NCBI RefSeq assembly: GCF_040371945.1
Contig: NZ_BAABWS010000002.1
Span: 310,001-374,000, forward strand
DNA length: 64,000 nucleotides
Direction of reading: 5' to 3'
Source: Litorivita sp040371945
Lineage (GTDB): Bacteria > Pseudomonadota > Alphaproteobacteria > Rhodobacterales > Rhodobacteraceae
Part shown: piece after piece, positions 33,766 through 42,603 of the stretch
Numbering within the stretch: position 1 is the stretch's first letter
How the letters are laid out: each line of letters opens with the position of its first letter
Program-made: the position numbers and the translations under genes
The notes under the pieces: model-generated
Databases searched by the model: none
Seen by the model: the letters and a program-made list of their open reading frames with translations, nothing else
Told to the model about the DNA's origin: nothing

Positions 33766-33809
33766 GGGGCGGTTTGGTATGTCCCCATGCCAACCGCCCC
33801 GCCTTTTTT
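33766..33809 (+). terminator. Strong intrinsic terminator inside the pcc cluster
   Basis: Arms GGGGCGGTT-GGTATG (one bulged T) and CATGCCAACCGCCCC enclose a four-base loop, followed by GCC and six T. It would end the pccB-small-gene transcript, so pccA needs read-through or its own promoter. Confidence 0.9.
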
Positions 33810-33983
33810 CCCTGCCGTCCTCTGGCTTGCCAAACATGCGCAAACATGCGGCCGGACGCGCGCCGGATCGGCGCCTTTCCGCCGCGCCGCGCCGCAAATG
33901 GCAGAGCCTTGCCGAAAAAAATATCGCTGCAAACAAAGGCTTTACGGAACCTTTTGGATGTTCATTGGTTACCTTGACAACAT

Positions 33984-34009
33984 CTCCCGCTGGGGCGGGA
34001 GGATTTTTT
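33984..34009 (+). terminator. Terminator/attenuator just before a lipoprotein gene
   Basis: CTCCCGC (33984-33990) and GCGGGAG (33995-34001) enclose TGGG and are followed by GA and six T. AAGGAG and the ATG of the 67-residue lipoprotein come directly after, so it acts as an attenuator for that gene or as the end of a short upstream RNA. Confidence 0.8.
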
Positions 34010-34023
34010 CAAGGAGCAGGCAC

Positions 34024-34227
34024 ATGCAACTTCACAAATGGATTCTCGCAGGGGCTGCGGCCCTCTCGCTCAGCGCATGCGGCGACACCTTCGGCGAACA
34101 GGCCGTTCTTGGTGCGGGCGCGGGCGCAGGCACGGCGGTTGCCACGGGCGGCGACATTACGACCGGCGCGGTTATCGGCGCTGCGGCCAACGTCGCCTAT
34201 TGCCGCAAATACCCCTCGCGCTGCTAA
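34024..34227 (+). CDS. Small glycine-zipper lipoprotein
   Basis: This 67-residue protein starts MQLHKWILAGAAALSLSACG, with LSAC as lipobox (Cys19). The mature part is Gly/Ala-rich (AVLGAGAGAGTAVATGGDITTGAVIGAAANVAYC), a glycine-zipper pattern of the type found in SlyB/OsmB-like outer-membrane lipoproteins. AAGGAG lies nine bases before the ATG. It is preceded by an attenuator-like hairpin. Function unknown. Confidence 0.78.
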   Translation: MQLHKWILAGAAALSLSACGDTFGEQAVLGAGAGAGTAVATGGDITTGAVIGAAANVAYCRKYPSRC

Positions 34228-34365
34228 GCGCGCGGCGCTCATTCATACGCACGGCCTCGCGCTGTGCGATCCTTATGCGACCATCGGTGCCCGCGGCGCC
34301 GGTGGTCTTTTTGTTGCCAATAATGCCGGCGGCTCGCGCCGGCCAAGAACCTGAAGGGACGACAG

Positions 34366-36411
34366 ATGTTCAAAAAGATCCTGATTGCCAACCGAGGCGA
34401 GATCGCCTGCCGCGTCATCAAGACCGCGCGCAAAATGGGCATCCAGACCGTGGCGGTCTATTCCGACGCGGATAAAAATGCGTTGCATGTGTCGATGGCC
34501 GATGAGGCCTATCACATCGGCCCGCCCCCCGCGAACCAATCCTACATCGTGATCGACAAGATCATGGAAGCGATCAAGGCCACGGGCGCCGAAGCCGTCC
34601 ATCCCGGTTACGGCTTTTTGTCGGAAAACAGCAAATTCGCCGAAGCGCTCGCCGCCGCTGGCGTTGCCTTTATCGGGCCGCCCGTGGGCGCCATCGAAGC
34701 CATGGGCGACAAGATCACCTCGAAAAAACTGGCCCAAGAGGCCAAGGTCAGCACCGTTCCCGGTTTCATGGGTTTGATCGATGATGCGGATCATGCGGTG
34801 AAAATCTCGAACGAGATCGGCTATCCGGTGATGATCAAGGCCTCTGCGGGCGGCGGCGGCAAGGGCATGCGCATCGCGTGGAACGACGAGGAGGCCCGCG
34901 AAGGCTTCCAGTCGTCGAAAAACGAGGCGGCCAACTCTTTCGGCGATGACCGGATTTTCATCGAGAAATTCGTCACACAGCCCCGCCACATCGAAATTCA
35001 GGTGCTCTGCGACAGCCATGGCAATGGCATCTATCTGGGCGAGCGCGAATGCTCGATCCAGCGGCGCAACCAGAAGGTCGTCGAAGAAGCGCCCAGCCCC
35101 TTCCTCGACGAGGCGACCCGCAAAGCCATGGGCGAGCAGGCCGTGGCATTGGCCCAAGCGGTGGATTATTCCTCGGCGGGCACGGTGGAATTCATCGTCG
35201 ATGGCGAACGCAACTTCTACTTTTTGGAGATGAATACCCGTTTGCAGGTGGAACATCCCGTCACCGAATTGATCACCGGCGTCGACCTTGTGGAGCAGAT
35301 GATCCGCGTGGCCTACGGCGAGAAGCTGGCGATGACGCAAGACGATGTGAAGCTGACCGGCTGGGCGATTGAAAACCGCCTTTATGCCGAAGATCCTTAT
35401 CGCGGCTTCCTGCCCTCGATCGGCCGTCTGTCGCGCTATCGTCCGCCCGCCGAGCAAGCCTCCGGCCCGCTACTGGACAATGACAAATGGCAAGGCGATG
35501 CCCCTGCGGGCGCCGTGGCCGTGCGCAACGATACCGGCGTCTATGAGGGCGGCGAAATCTCGATGTATTACGATCCGATGATCGCCAAGCTTTGCACATG
35601 GGCACCGACCCGCGAGGCGGCGATCGAAGCCATGCGCAACGCGCTGGACGGTTTCGAGGTCGAAGGCATCGGCCACAACCTGCCCTTCCTGTCGGCGGTG
35701 ATGGACCATGAGATTTTCATCAAGGGCGAGATGACCACCGCCTTCATCGAGGAGCAATATCCCGAAGGCTTCGAAGGGGTTGAGCTTGCCGAAGAGGCGT
35801 TGCGCAAGATCGCCGCCTCCTGCGCCGCGATGCACCGCCTTGCCGAAATCCGCCGCACCCGCGTGTCGGGCCGGATGGACAACCACGAACGCCACGTGGG
35901 CGAGAACTGGGTCGTGAGCCTGCAAGGGCAAAGCTATCCGGTGACCATCGCCGCCGATCACGACGGATCGACCGTCACCTTCGAGGATGGCACCGCGCAT
36001 CGCATCGCGTCGCAGTGGACACCGGGCGATCAATTGGCCGTGATCCATGTCGATGAGGGCAGCCTTGTGCTCAAGGTCGGAAAAATCTCGGGCGGGTTCC
36101 GTATCCGCAGCCGCGGCGCCGATCTCAAGGTGCATGTGCGCACCCCGCGTCAGGCCGAATTGGCCGCCTTGATGCCTGAAAAGGTCGCGCCGGACACGTC
36201 CAAACTGCTGCTTTGCCCGATGCCTGGTTTGGTGGTGAAGCTCGATGTTGAAGTCGGCGACGAGGTCCAAGAGGGGCAAGCCCTGTGCACCATCGAGGCG
36301 ATGAAGATGGAAAACATCCTGCGCGCCGAGAAGAAATCCATCGTCACCAAAATCAACGCGGCGGCGGGCGACAGCCTCGCGGTAGACGAAGTGATCATGG
36401 AGTTCGAATGA
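34366..36411 (+). CDS. pccA: Propionyl-CoA carboxylase alpha subunit (biotin carboxylase/BCCP)
   Basis: This 681-residue protein has an N-terminal biotin carboxylase domain (1-445) with MFKKILIANRGEIACRVI, the ATP-grasp glycine loop KASAGGGGKGMR and catalytic FLEMNTRLQVEHPVTE; a BT linker domain (about 470-600); and a C-terminal biotinyl domain with EAMKMEN, whose Lys carries biotin, about 35 residues from the end. It carboxylates biotin for PccB in an alpha6beta6 complex. The intervening terminators imply separate control of its level. Confidence 0.96.
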   Translation: MFKKILIANRGEIACRVIKTARKMGIQTVAVYSDADKNALHVSMADEAYHIGPPPANQSYIVIDKIMEAIKATGAEAVHPGYGFLSENSKFAEALAAAGVAFIGPPVGAIEAMGDKITSKKLAQEAKVSTVPGFMGLIDDADHAVKISNEIGYPVMIKASAGGGGKGMRIAWNDEEAREGFQSSKNEAANSFGDDRIFIEKFVTQPRHIEIQVLCDSHGNGIYLGERECSIQRRNQKVVEEAPSPFLDEATRKAMGEQAVALAQAVDYSSAGTVEFIVDGERNFYFLEMNTRLQVEHPVTELITGVDLVEQMIRVAYGEKLAMTQDDVKLTGWAIENRLYAEDPYRGFLPSIGRLSRYRPPAEQASGPLLDNDKWQGDAPAGAVAVRNDTGVYEGGEISMYYDPMIAKLCTWAPTREAAIEAMRNALDGFEVEGIGHNLPFLSAVMDHEIFIKGEMTTAFIEEQYPEGFEGVELAEEALRKIAASCAAMHRLAEIRRTRVSGRMDNHERHVGENWVVSLQGQSYPVTIAADHDGSTVTFEDGTAHRIASQWTPGDQLAVIHVDEGSLVLKVGKISGGFRIRSRGADLKVHVRTPRQAELAALMPEKVAPDTSKLLLCPMPGLVVKLDVEVGDEVQEGQALCTIEAMKMENILRAEKKSIVTKINAAAGDSLAVDEVIMEFE

Positions 36412-36415
36412 TCCG

Positions 36416-36958
36416 ATGACCCTGTGCCCCTCCCATATCGGCCGCCGCGTGCAGCGCTTTGCAGCGTTGTCGTGCATGGCCTTGGGGGGGGCGCTCTTAC
36501 TGGCCGGATGTGACCGTCACGACGAGGCGGATTTGCGCGCGGCCTTGGAGCGCTGGTTCTATCTTGGCGATCCGGCCTATTTCGCCTCCAGCGCCAATTG
36601 CACGGCGGCGATGTATAAGGCGCGCACCTATGATGTGAAATCGGCGCTGCGCACCGAAAACAGCGTCGAAGGCGCGATCTACGGCTACAAGCAAAGCGGC
36701 ACATTCGCGCTTTACCGCGCGCGCATCAGCCCCGATCAGGCCTTTATCGACACGATGAATGCCGACCGCAAGCTGGGGATATTGATCCAAGCGGCAGGGC
36801 TTGAGGGCAAAAGCTGCATGGACGAAACGGTCACCAGCGCCTTTCACTATGCGCTGTCCAACCCCGAAGGGGTGATTGTCTATGACGGCGATCTGGGCGG
36901 TTTGGCCTTGCTCGATCCGCGCACACGGCTGGTGATTTTCGCCAGCGGGAGCCGCTAG
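36416..36958 (+). CDS. Putative lipoprotein of unknown function
   Basis: This 180-residue protein begins with a basic stretch and ALSCMALGGALLLAGC, giving a lipobox at Cys32 (LAGC). The mature domain has EADLRAALERWFYLGDPAYFASSANCTAAMYKA, SFxYALSNPEGVIVYDG-like strands and a paired Cys (SCMDE). It starts four bases after pccA, so it is co-transcribed. Similar lipoproteins accompany pccA in Rhodobacterales; the role is not known to me. Confidence 0.7.
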   Translation: MTLCPSHIGRRVQRFAALSCMALGGALLLAGCDRHDEADLRAALERWFYLGDPAYFASSANCTAAMYKARTYDVKSALRTENSVEGAIYGYKQSGTFALYRARISPDQAFIDTMNADRKLGILIQAAGLEGKSCMDETVTSAFHYALSNPEGVIVYDGDLGGLALLDPRTRLVIFASGSR

Positions 36959-36968
36959 AGATGCGCCG

Positions 36969-37400
36969 TTACCGCTTCATTTCCTCTTGGCGCATCGGCA
37001 TCTTGTCGATGCTGCGGCTGAGTTCACGCACATTCCACGGCAAGGGTTTGCGCAGCTTGACGCCGCCGTCCTTGCCGATCAGCACCAAGGCAAATCCGCG
37101 CGGGCGCAACTCTTCGCGCAGGGCGCTGCGCGTCTCGGGGTCCGTGTCGATGATCACCACCACGTCGCGCTCGGCAAGCTGCGCCGCCCCTTCCTCCAAA
37201 AGCGCCATCTGGCGCAGGAAGTCGGGGTTCAGGGGGCTGTCGGAAAACACCAAAAGCGGGCGTTTTATCCATTTGAATTCGTTCAAATTGTCGACATTTT
37301 CCGCTGGCACAGGGGCAAACACGCCCTCTTGTGCGCCGCTTTGGGCCGCCCCGAGTGAGCCGGTAAAGAGTATGAAAACAAAGGATAAGAGGTATTTCAT
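36969..37400 (-). CDS. Exported DUF4174-family protein
   Basis: This 143-residue protein has signal peptide MKYLLSFVFILFTGSLGAAQSGA. The DUF4174 core begins NEFKWIKRPLLVFSDSPLNPDFLRQMALLEEGAAQLAERDVVVIIDTD and continues RGFALVLIGKDGGVKLRKPLPWNVRELSRSIDKMPMRQEEM, a thioredoxin-like pattern without a CxxC. GGAGC precedes ATG 37400; the frame continues upstream but there is no signal there. It is convergent with the pccA-linked lipoprotein, ten bases apart. Function unknown. Confidence 0.82.
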   Translation of the reverse strand: MKYLLSFVFILFTGSLGAAQSGAQEGVFAPVPAENVDNLNEFKWIKRPLLVFSDSPLNPDFLRQMALLEEGAAQLAERDVVVIIDTDPETRSALREELRPRGFALVLIGKDGGVKLRKPLPWNVRELSRSIDKMPMRQEEMKR

Positions 37401-37575
37401 CGGTGCTCCTTGCCCCATGCATATAGGGCGTCTTCGGCCCCATTCTAAGGCCTTAACGCGGCAAGAGCCGAAAATTTTAACATTAAGCGCTTCATAGGAG
37501 GTCGGACAGAAGATGAACACACAAGTTCTCTCTTGGTCGCCTTGGGCGGCCCTTATGATAAAGGCTCGAACGGCT

Positions 37576-38526
37576 ATGGACGTGATTTTGCATATCGGGG
37601 CGCACAGAACGGCGTCGACCAGTTTCCAGACCTATCTGCGCGAGAATGCGCAGCGTCTGTCCCGCGATGGCATCGGGTTTTGGGGGCCGCGCCGCACCCG
37701 CAGCGGCGGCGTTTTCTCCGGTATCATGCCGGTGCCAAGTTCGGTGCCCCCCGCACGTCAGTTCCGCCTCGCACGCGGCCGTATTCTCACGCAGGCCAGT
37801 ATTGCGCAAAAGGCCGGATGCGAGACGCTGATCGTATCGGACGAGAATATGATCGGCTCCTCGCGCCGCAACTTGCAAAAATCGCGTCTCTATCCGGATG
37901 TGGGAGAGCGTTTGGCGCGTTATCTCGAAGGGTTTGACGGGCGCGTGTCGCGCATTGCCCTGTCAATCCGCAGCCTCGAAAGCTTTTGGGCCTCGCAAAT
38001 CGCCTTTTCGGTCGAGCGCGGTTACCGCGTGCCCGATGCCGAGGCGCTGGACCGTTTGGTCACACAGCCGCGCGCATGGCGCGATGTGATCACCGATATG
38101 CGCGATGCCGCGCCCGATGTCGAAATTCTGGTCATGCCATATGAAAGCTTTGGCGGGCGCCCCGAGCGCAAGCTGGGCCATATGGTGCATCACGCCATCA
38201 AACCGCCGCTGCTGCATTCGCGCGAATGGCTCAACCGCCGCCCCGATCTGCCCGCCCTGCGCGCGGCTCTCGAAGAGCGCGGCGATGATCCGTCGATCCT
38301 GCCCGAGGGCACGGGCCGCTGGAACCCCTTTGACGCAAGCCAGACAGCGGCTTTGCGTGAAACCTATGCGGACGATCTTTACTGGCTGCGCGCCGGTGCG
38401 GATGGTCTGGCGACACTGACCGAGGAAACCGGACCGGACATGGCGGGAATGACATCGCCAGACGGTCTGCCGATAAGAGGACAAACCGATGGTATCGAAG
38501 AACGACGCATGGCGGGAAATCGCTGA
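37576..38526 (+). CDS. Sulfotransferase-like protein
   Basis: This protein of about 316 residues starts MDVILHIGAHRTASTSFQTYLRENAQRL, the PAPS-type phosphate-binding loop form (H-x-G-x-x-R/K-T-x-S/T-T). ISIRSLESFWASQIAFS fits the R-x-x-x-D/E-x-x-x-S region that contacts the 3'-phosphate. The start is uncertain: a frame from 37513 adds 21 residues. The last 38 bases overlap the mcm start, so the two are translationally linked. Acceptor unknown; relatives in Rhodobacterales often modify surface glycans. Confidence 0.72.
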   Translation: MDVILHIGAHRTASTSFQTYLRENAQRLSRDGIGFWGPRRTRSGGVFSGIMPVPSSVPPARQFRLARGRILTQASIAQKAGCETLIVSDENMIGSSRRNLQKSRLYPDVGERLARYLEGFDGRVSRIALSIRSLESFWASQIAFSVERGYRVPDAEALDRLVTQPRAWRDVITDMRDAAPDVEILVMPYESFGGRPERKLGHMVHHAIKPPLLHSREWLNRRPDLPALRAALEERGDDPSILPEGTGRWNPFDASQTAALRETYADDLYWLRAGADGLATLTEETGPDMAGMTSPDGLPIRGQTDGIEERRMAGNR

Positions 38527-40618
38527 AAAAGAACTGCGCGGCAAAACCGTAGAAGACCTGACTTGGAACACCCTTGAGGGGATCGAGGTCAAACCGCTCT
38601 ACACCGAAGAGGACACCAAGGATCTGGCCCATCTGGGCACGATCCCTGGCGCGGCGCCCTTCACGCGCGGGGTCAAGGCGACGATGTATGCGGGCCGCCC
38701 TTGGACGATCCGCCAATACGCCGGTTTCTCCACCGCCGAAGAAAGCAACGCCTTTTACCGCAAGGCCTTGGCCGCAGGGCAGCAGGGCGTGTCGGTCGCC
38801 TTTGATCTGGCCACCCACCGCGGTTACGACAGCGACCACCCGCGCGTGGTCGGCGATGTCGGCAAGGCGGGCGTGGCCATCGACAGCGTCGAGGATATGA
38901 AAATCCTCTTTGACGGCATTCCACTCGACAAAGTGTCGGTCTCGATGACCATGAACGGCGCGGTGATCCCGATCCTCGCCAATTTCATCGTCACGGGCCA
39001 AGAGCAGGGCCATGACAAGGCGCTGCTTGCAGGCACGATCCAGAACGACATTCTCAAAGAATTCATGGTGCGCAACACCTATATCTATCCGCCCGAACCA
39101 TCGATGCGGATCATCTCGGACATCATCGAATATACTTCGAACGAGATGCCGAAATTCAACTCGATCTCGATCTCGGGCTATCACATGCAAGAGGCGGGCG
39201 CGAACCTCGTGCAGGAATTGGCCTATACTTTGGCCGACGGGCGCGAATATGTGCGCGCGGCGATTGAGGCGGGCATGGACGTGGATAAATTCGCGGGCCG
39301 CCTGTCGTTCTTCTTTGCCATCGGCATGAATTTCTTCATGGAAGCAGCAAAGCTGCGCGCGGCGCGGATGCTGTGGCACCGGATCATGACCGAGTTCGGC
39401 GCCAAATCCGACCGCAGCAAAATGCTGCGCACCCATTGCCAGACCTCGGGCGTCAGCTTGCAAGAGCAAGACCCCTATAACAACGTCGTGCGCACCGCCT
39501 ATGAGGCGATGTCGGCGGCTTTGGGCGGCACGCAGTCCTTGCACACCAATGCCTTGGACGAAGCCATCGCCTTGCCGACCGAATTCTCGGCGCGCATCGC
39601 CCGCAACACGCAGTTGATCTTGCAAGAAGAGACCGGCGTGACCAATGTGGTCGATCCTCTGGCGGGCTCCTATTACGTCGAAAGCCTGACGGCGGAACTG
39701 GCCGAAAAAGCTTGGGCCTTGATCGAGGAGGTCGAGGAAATGGGCGGCATGACCAAGGCCGTGGCCTCCGGCATGCCCAAATTGCGGATCGAGGAATCCG
39801 CGGCCATGCGCCAAGCCATGATCGACCGCGGCGACGAGGTGATCGTCGGGGTGAACAAATACCGTTTGGACAAGGAAGACCCGATCGACATCTTGGACAT
39901 CGACAACGCCGCCGTGCGGGTCAGCCAAGTGGCGCGTCTGGAAAACATGCGCAGCACCCGCGATGAAGCCGCGTGCCAAGCCGCCTTGGACGAATTGACC
40001 CGCCGCACCACCGAGGGCGGCAATCTTCTGGAGGCGGCTGTGGAAGCCGCGCGCGCACGTGCATCCGTGGGGGAAATCAGCATGGCAATGGAGAAGACAT
40101 TCGGGCGTCACCGCGCCGAAGTGAAAACCTTGGCGGGCGTTTACGGCGCGGCCTATGAGGGCGACGAAGGCTTTGCCACGATCCAGAAATCGGTCGAGGA
40201 GTTTGCCGAGGCCGAAGGCCGCCGCCCGCGGATGCTGGTGGTGAAAATGGGGCAGGACGGGCACGACCGCGGCGCCAAGGTCATCGCCACGGCCTTTGCC
40301 GATATCGGTTTTGACGTCGACGTCGGCCCCCTGTTCCAGACCCCCGAAGAGGCGGCGCAGGATGCGGTGGACAATGACGTGCATGTCATCGGCATCTCGT
40401 CTCAGGCGGCGGGCCACAAGACATTGGCACCGCAACTCATCGAGGCTTTGAAGGCCAAGGACGCGGGCGATATCTTGGTCATCTGCGGCGGGGTGATCCC
40501 GCAGCAGGACTATGATTTCTTGAAAAAAGCAGGCGTGAAAGCGATCTTTGGTCCCGGCACCAATATCCCCGAGGCGGCGCAGGATATCTTGCGTCTGATC
40601 CGCGAGGCGCGCGCCTAA
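38489..40618 (+). CDS. mcm: Methylmalonyl-CoA mutase, large/catalytic subunit
   Basis: This 709-residue adenosylcobalamin enzyme converts methylmalonyl-CoA to succinyl-CoA, completing propionyl-CoA assimilation. The catalytic TIM barrel covers residues 1-560 (PWTIRQYAGFSTAEESNAFYR, TQSLHTNALDEAIALPTEFSARIARNTQLIL) and the C-terminal cobalamin domain has DGHDRGAKVIATAFADIGFDVD, with the His that ligates cobalt. Substrate-specific YAGFSTAEESN is typical of methylmalonyl-CoA mutase rather than ethylmalonyl-CoA mutase. It ends in a strong terminator. Confidence 0.96.
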   Translation: MVSKNDAWREIAEKELRGKTVEDLTWNTLEGIEVKPLYTEEDTKDLAHLGTIPGAAPFTRGVKATMYAGRPWTIRQYAGFSTAEESNAFYRKALAAGQQGVSVAFDLATHRGYDSDHPRVVGDVGKAGVAIDSVEDMKILFDGIPLDKVSVSMTMNGAVIPILANFIVTGQEQGHDKALLAGTIQNDILKEFMVRNTYIYPPEPSMRIISDIIEYTSNEMPKFNSISISGYHMQEAGANLVQELAYTLADGREYVRAAIEAGMDVDKFAGRLSFFFAIGMNFFMEAAKLRAARMLWHRIMTEFGAKSDRSKMLRTHCQTSGVSLQEQDPYNNVVRTAYEAMSAALGGTQSLHTNALDEAIALPTEFSARIARNTQLILQEETGVTNVVDPLAGSYYVESLTAELAEKAWALIEEVEEMGGMTKAVASGMPKLRIEESAAMRQAMIDRGDEVIVGVNKYRLDKEDPIDILDIDNAAVRVSQVARLENMRSTRDEAACQAALDELTRRTTEGGNLLEAAVEAARARASVGEISMAMEKTFGRHRAEVKTLAGVYGAAYEGDEGFATIQKSVEEFAEAEGRRPRMLVVKMGQDGHDRGAKVIATAFADIGFDVDVGPLFQTPEEAAQDAVDNDVHVIGISSQAAGHKTLAPQLIEALKAKDAGDILVICGGVIPQQDYDFLKKAGVKAIFGPGTNIPEAAQDILRLIREARA

Positions 40619-40641
40619 CCACAAGCCGCATCAGACATGAG

Positions 40642-40672
40642 AAAGGCCCGCAGCGAGAGCTGCGGGCCTTTT
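40642..40672 (+). terminator. Terminator of mcm
   Basis: AAAGGCCCGCAGC (40642-40654) pairs perfectly with GCTGCGGGCCTTT (40659-40671) around GAGA and ends in T. It marks the end of the pcc-mcm gene run. Confidence 0.92.
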
Positions 40673-40725
40673 GCGTCGTAAGGCGCTGCTCGGGGGCCCG
40701 TTCAAGAGGGGGCGTTGCCGCGATC

Positions 40726-41922
40726 TTAGGTGTTTACCGCAGGCGCGGCCAATTCCTCGGGCTCGTCCACCTTGGAGGCGATCTTGAGCACCACAAAGCC
40801 CAACACCCCCGATACAATCGAGCCAGCCAGAACCCCCAGCCGCACATCATTCATCAATTCGGGCGAGGAGAAGCTTAGCGATCCGATGAACAGCGACATG
40901 GTAAAGCCGATCCCCGCAAGGCAGGCGATGCCGTAGATGTGCAGCCAGTTCGCCCCGCTCGGCATCCGCGCCAGCCCCAGTTTGACCATGGCAAAGGTGA
41001 TGCCAAAGACCCCCAATTGCTTGCCCACGATCAGGCCCAAAGCAATGCCAAGCGGCAAGGGCGCCAAGAGGTCGGCAAAGGACAGACCCGCCAAGACCAC
41101 ACCCGCGTTGGCAAAGGCAAATACTGGCACGATGATGTAGAGCACATAGGGTTCGAGCGCGTGTTCAAGCGCATGCAACGGCGATTTGCCCCATTTGTCC
41201 TTGAGCGGAATAAGGAAGGCGGTGATCACGCCGGCCAGCGTCGCATGCACGCCCGATTTCAACACAAAGGCCCACATGATCGCGCCCAGCAAGATCGCAG
41301 GCGCCACGCGGTGCGCGCCCTTGAAATTGAGCCAGACAAGCCCCGCCAGCGGGAAGAGCGCGAGGTAGAGATAATCGATTTTCAGCTCGGCCGTGTAGAA
41401 CAGCGCGATGATGATGATCGCGCCCAAATCGTCCAAGATCGCCAATGTGAGCAAGAACACCTTGAGCGAGCTTGGCACGCCCTTGCCGACCAAGGCCAGA
41501 ATGCCCAAGGCAAAGGCAATATCGGTCGCCGCCGGAATGGCCCATCCGTCCATCGTGGCCGCATTGCCCCAGTTGATCATCACATAGATCACCGCAGGCA
41601 CGATCATCCCGCCCACGGCGGCCATGCCCGGAAGCACGACATCGGCAGGGTTCTTGAGCTTGCCTTCAAGCATCTCGCGTTTAAGCTCAAGCCCGATCAG
41701 GAAGAAAAAGATCGCCATCAACCCGTCGTTGATCCACAAAAGCAAAGGTTTTTCAATGCCTTCGCCATTGAGCGTGAGGGCGAGGTAGCTGCCCAAGGCG
41801 CTTTCATATGTTCCGCGCAGCATCGAATTGGCCACGATCAAAGCGGCCACTGCAGAGAGCATCAACAAGATGCCTCCCGCCGCGTCATGGCGAAAAAAAC
41901 GGTCGATGGCGCGTATCAGCAT
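40726..41922 (-). CDS. nhaA: Na+/H+ antiporter NhaA
   Basis: This 398-residue inner-membrane antiporter shows the NhaA blocks WINDGLMAIFFFLIGLELKREMLEGKL, GWAIPAATDIAFALGILALVGKGVP (with the TDIAFALG unwound helix), FLLTLAILDDLGAIIIIALFYT (the paired Asp of the ion site) and IGFTMSLFIGSLSF. Start 41922 has CAGGGA six bases upstream; ATG 41928 is a close alternative. A TTTGCAAA octamer overlaps the region just upstream. The long frame to 42105 is not used. Confidence 0.94.
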   Translation of the reverse strand: MLIRAIDRFFRHDAAGGILLMLSAVAALIVANSMLRGTYESALGSYLALTLNGEGIEKPLLLWINDGLMAIFFFLIGLELKREMLEGKLKNPADVVLPGMAAVGGMIVPAVIYVMINWGNAATMDGWAIPAATDIAFALGILALVGKGVPSSLKVFLLTLAILDDLGAIIIIALFYTAELKIDYLYLALFPLAGLVWLNFKGAHRVAPAILLGAIMWAFVLKSGVHATLAGVITAFLIPLKDKWGKSPLHALEHALEPYVLYIIVPVFAFANAGVVLAGLSFADLLAPLPLGIALGLIVGKQLGVFGITFAMVKLGLARMPSGANWLHIYGIACLAGIGFTMSLFIGSLSFSSPELMNDVRLGVLAGSIVSGVLGFVVLKIASKVDEPEELAAPAVNT

Positions 41923-42065
41923 TGTCATTCCCTGTTTTGCAAATCTAATCTGTGCACAAGATGGGGCCTGCCCCGCGCGCTTCAAGCTGCAAATCTGTAT
42001 TTTAGAAGCGTTTTTCTCAGGTATGACAGTTTTGCCGCGCTTGCGCCCCAACGGACCCCTTTGCC

Positions 42066-42572
42066 ATGCTGATACGCCCCGCCACCGCCGCCGATTTGCC
42101 CGCAATTGTCGAAATCTGGACGCCGGTCATCCGCGACACGACGATCACCTTCTCGTCGCAGATTCGCACGCCCGAAATGGTCGCGGATATGATCGAGATG
42201 CGCCGCGCCGCAGGGCGGGAATTTTTCGTCGCCGATATTGCGCAGCAGGGCGGCGCGCCGCGGATCGGCGGTTTTGCCAGCTATGACCAGTTTCGCGGCG
42301 GCAATGGCTATCTGCACGCCATGGAGCATACCATCATCCTTGCCCCCGACGCGCGCGGCATGGGGGCAGGGCGCGCCTTGATGGCGGCGGTGAATGATCA
42401 TGCCTCGGCGGCAGGGGCGCATACGATGGTCGCGGCCATCGACGGCGACAACACCAATGCACAAGCCTTTCACGCCGCCATCGGCTTTGAGCACGTTGGC
42501 CGTTTGCCCCAGTCAGGGCGCAAATTCGACCGCTGGCTCGATTTGGTGTTGATGCAGAAGATTATCGGCTGA
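42066..42572 (+). CDS. GNAT-family N-acetyltransferase (phosphinothricin acetyltransferase-like)
   Basis: This 168-residue acetyl-CoA-dependent transferase begins MLIRPATAADLPAIVEIWTPVIRDTTITFSS, the start pattern of Pat/YncA-like enzymes. The acetyl-CoA loop is APDARGMGAGRALMAAVNDHA near residues 97-117, followed by MVAAIDGDNTNAQAFHAAIGFEHVGRLPQSGRKFDRWLDLVLMQK. Relatives acetylate phosphinothricin or methionine sulfoximine, and many act on other amines, so the substrate is left open. Confidence 0.85.
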   Translation: MLIRPATAADLPAIVEIWTPVIRDTTITFSSQIRTPEMVADMIEMRRAAGREFFVADIAQQGGAPRIGGFASYDQFRGGNGYLHAMEHTIILAPDARGMGAGRALMAAVNDHASAAGAHTMVAAIDGDNTNAQAFHAAIGFEHVGRLPQSGRKFDRWLDLVLMQKIIG

Positions 42573-42603
42573 CGGCCCGCGCCGCGCGCGGTAGGGTGGG
42601 GCC

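Larger units (their letters stand above)
33594..34023 (+). other. 430-base gene-free interval with two intrinsic terminators
   Basis: No convincing coding frame is visible. A strong terminator at 33766-33809 ends transcription from the pccB side, and a second lies immediately before the ribosome site of the next lipoprotein gene at 33984-34009. The part from about 33905 to 33985 is AT-rich. The interval between the two terminators could encode a short RNA or a leader. Confidence 0.5.

Noticed and set aside
38231..40624. 797-codon open frame on the minus strand
   Set aside because: It lies opposite mcm, which has full family similarity; the minus frame is His/Arg-rich shadow sequence typical of high-GC genes.
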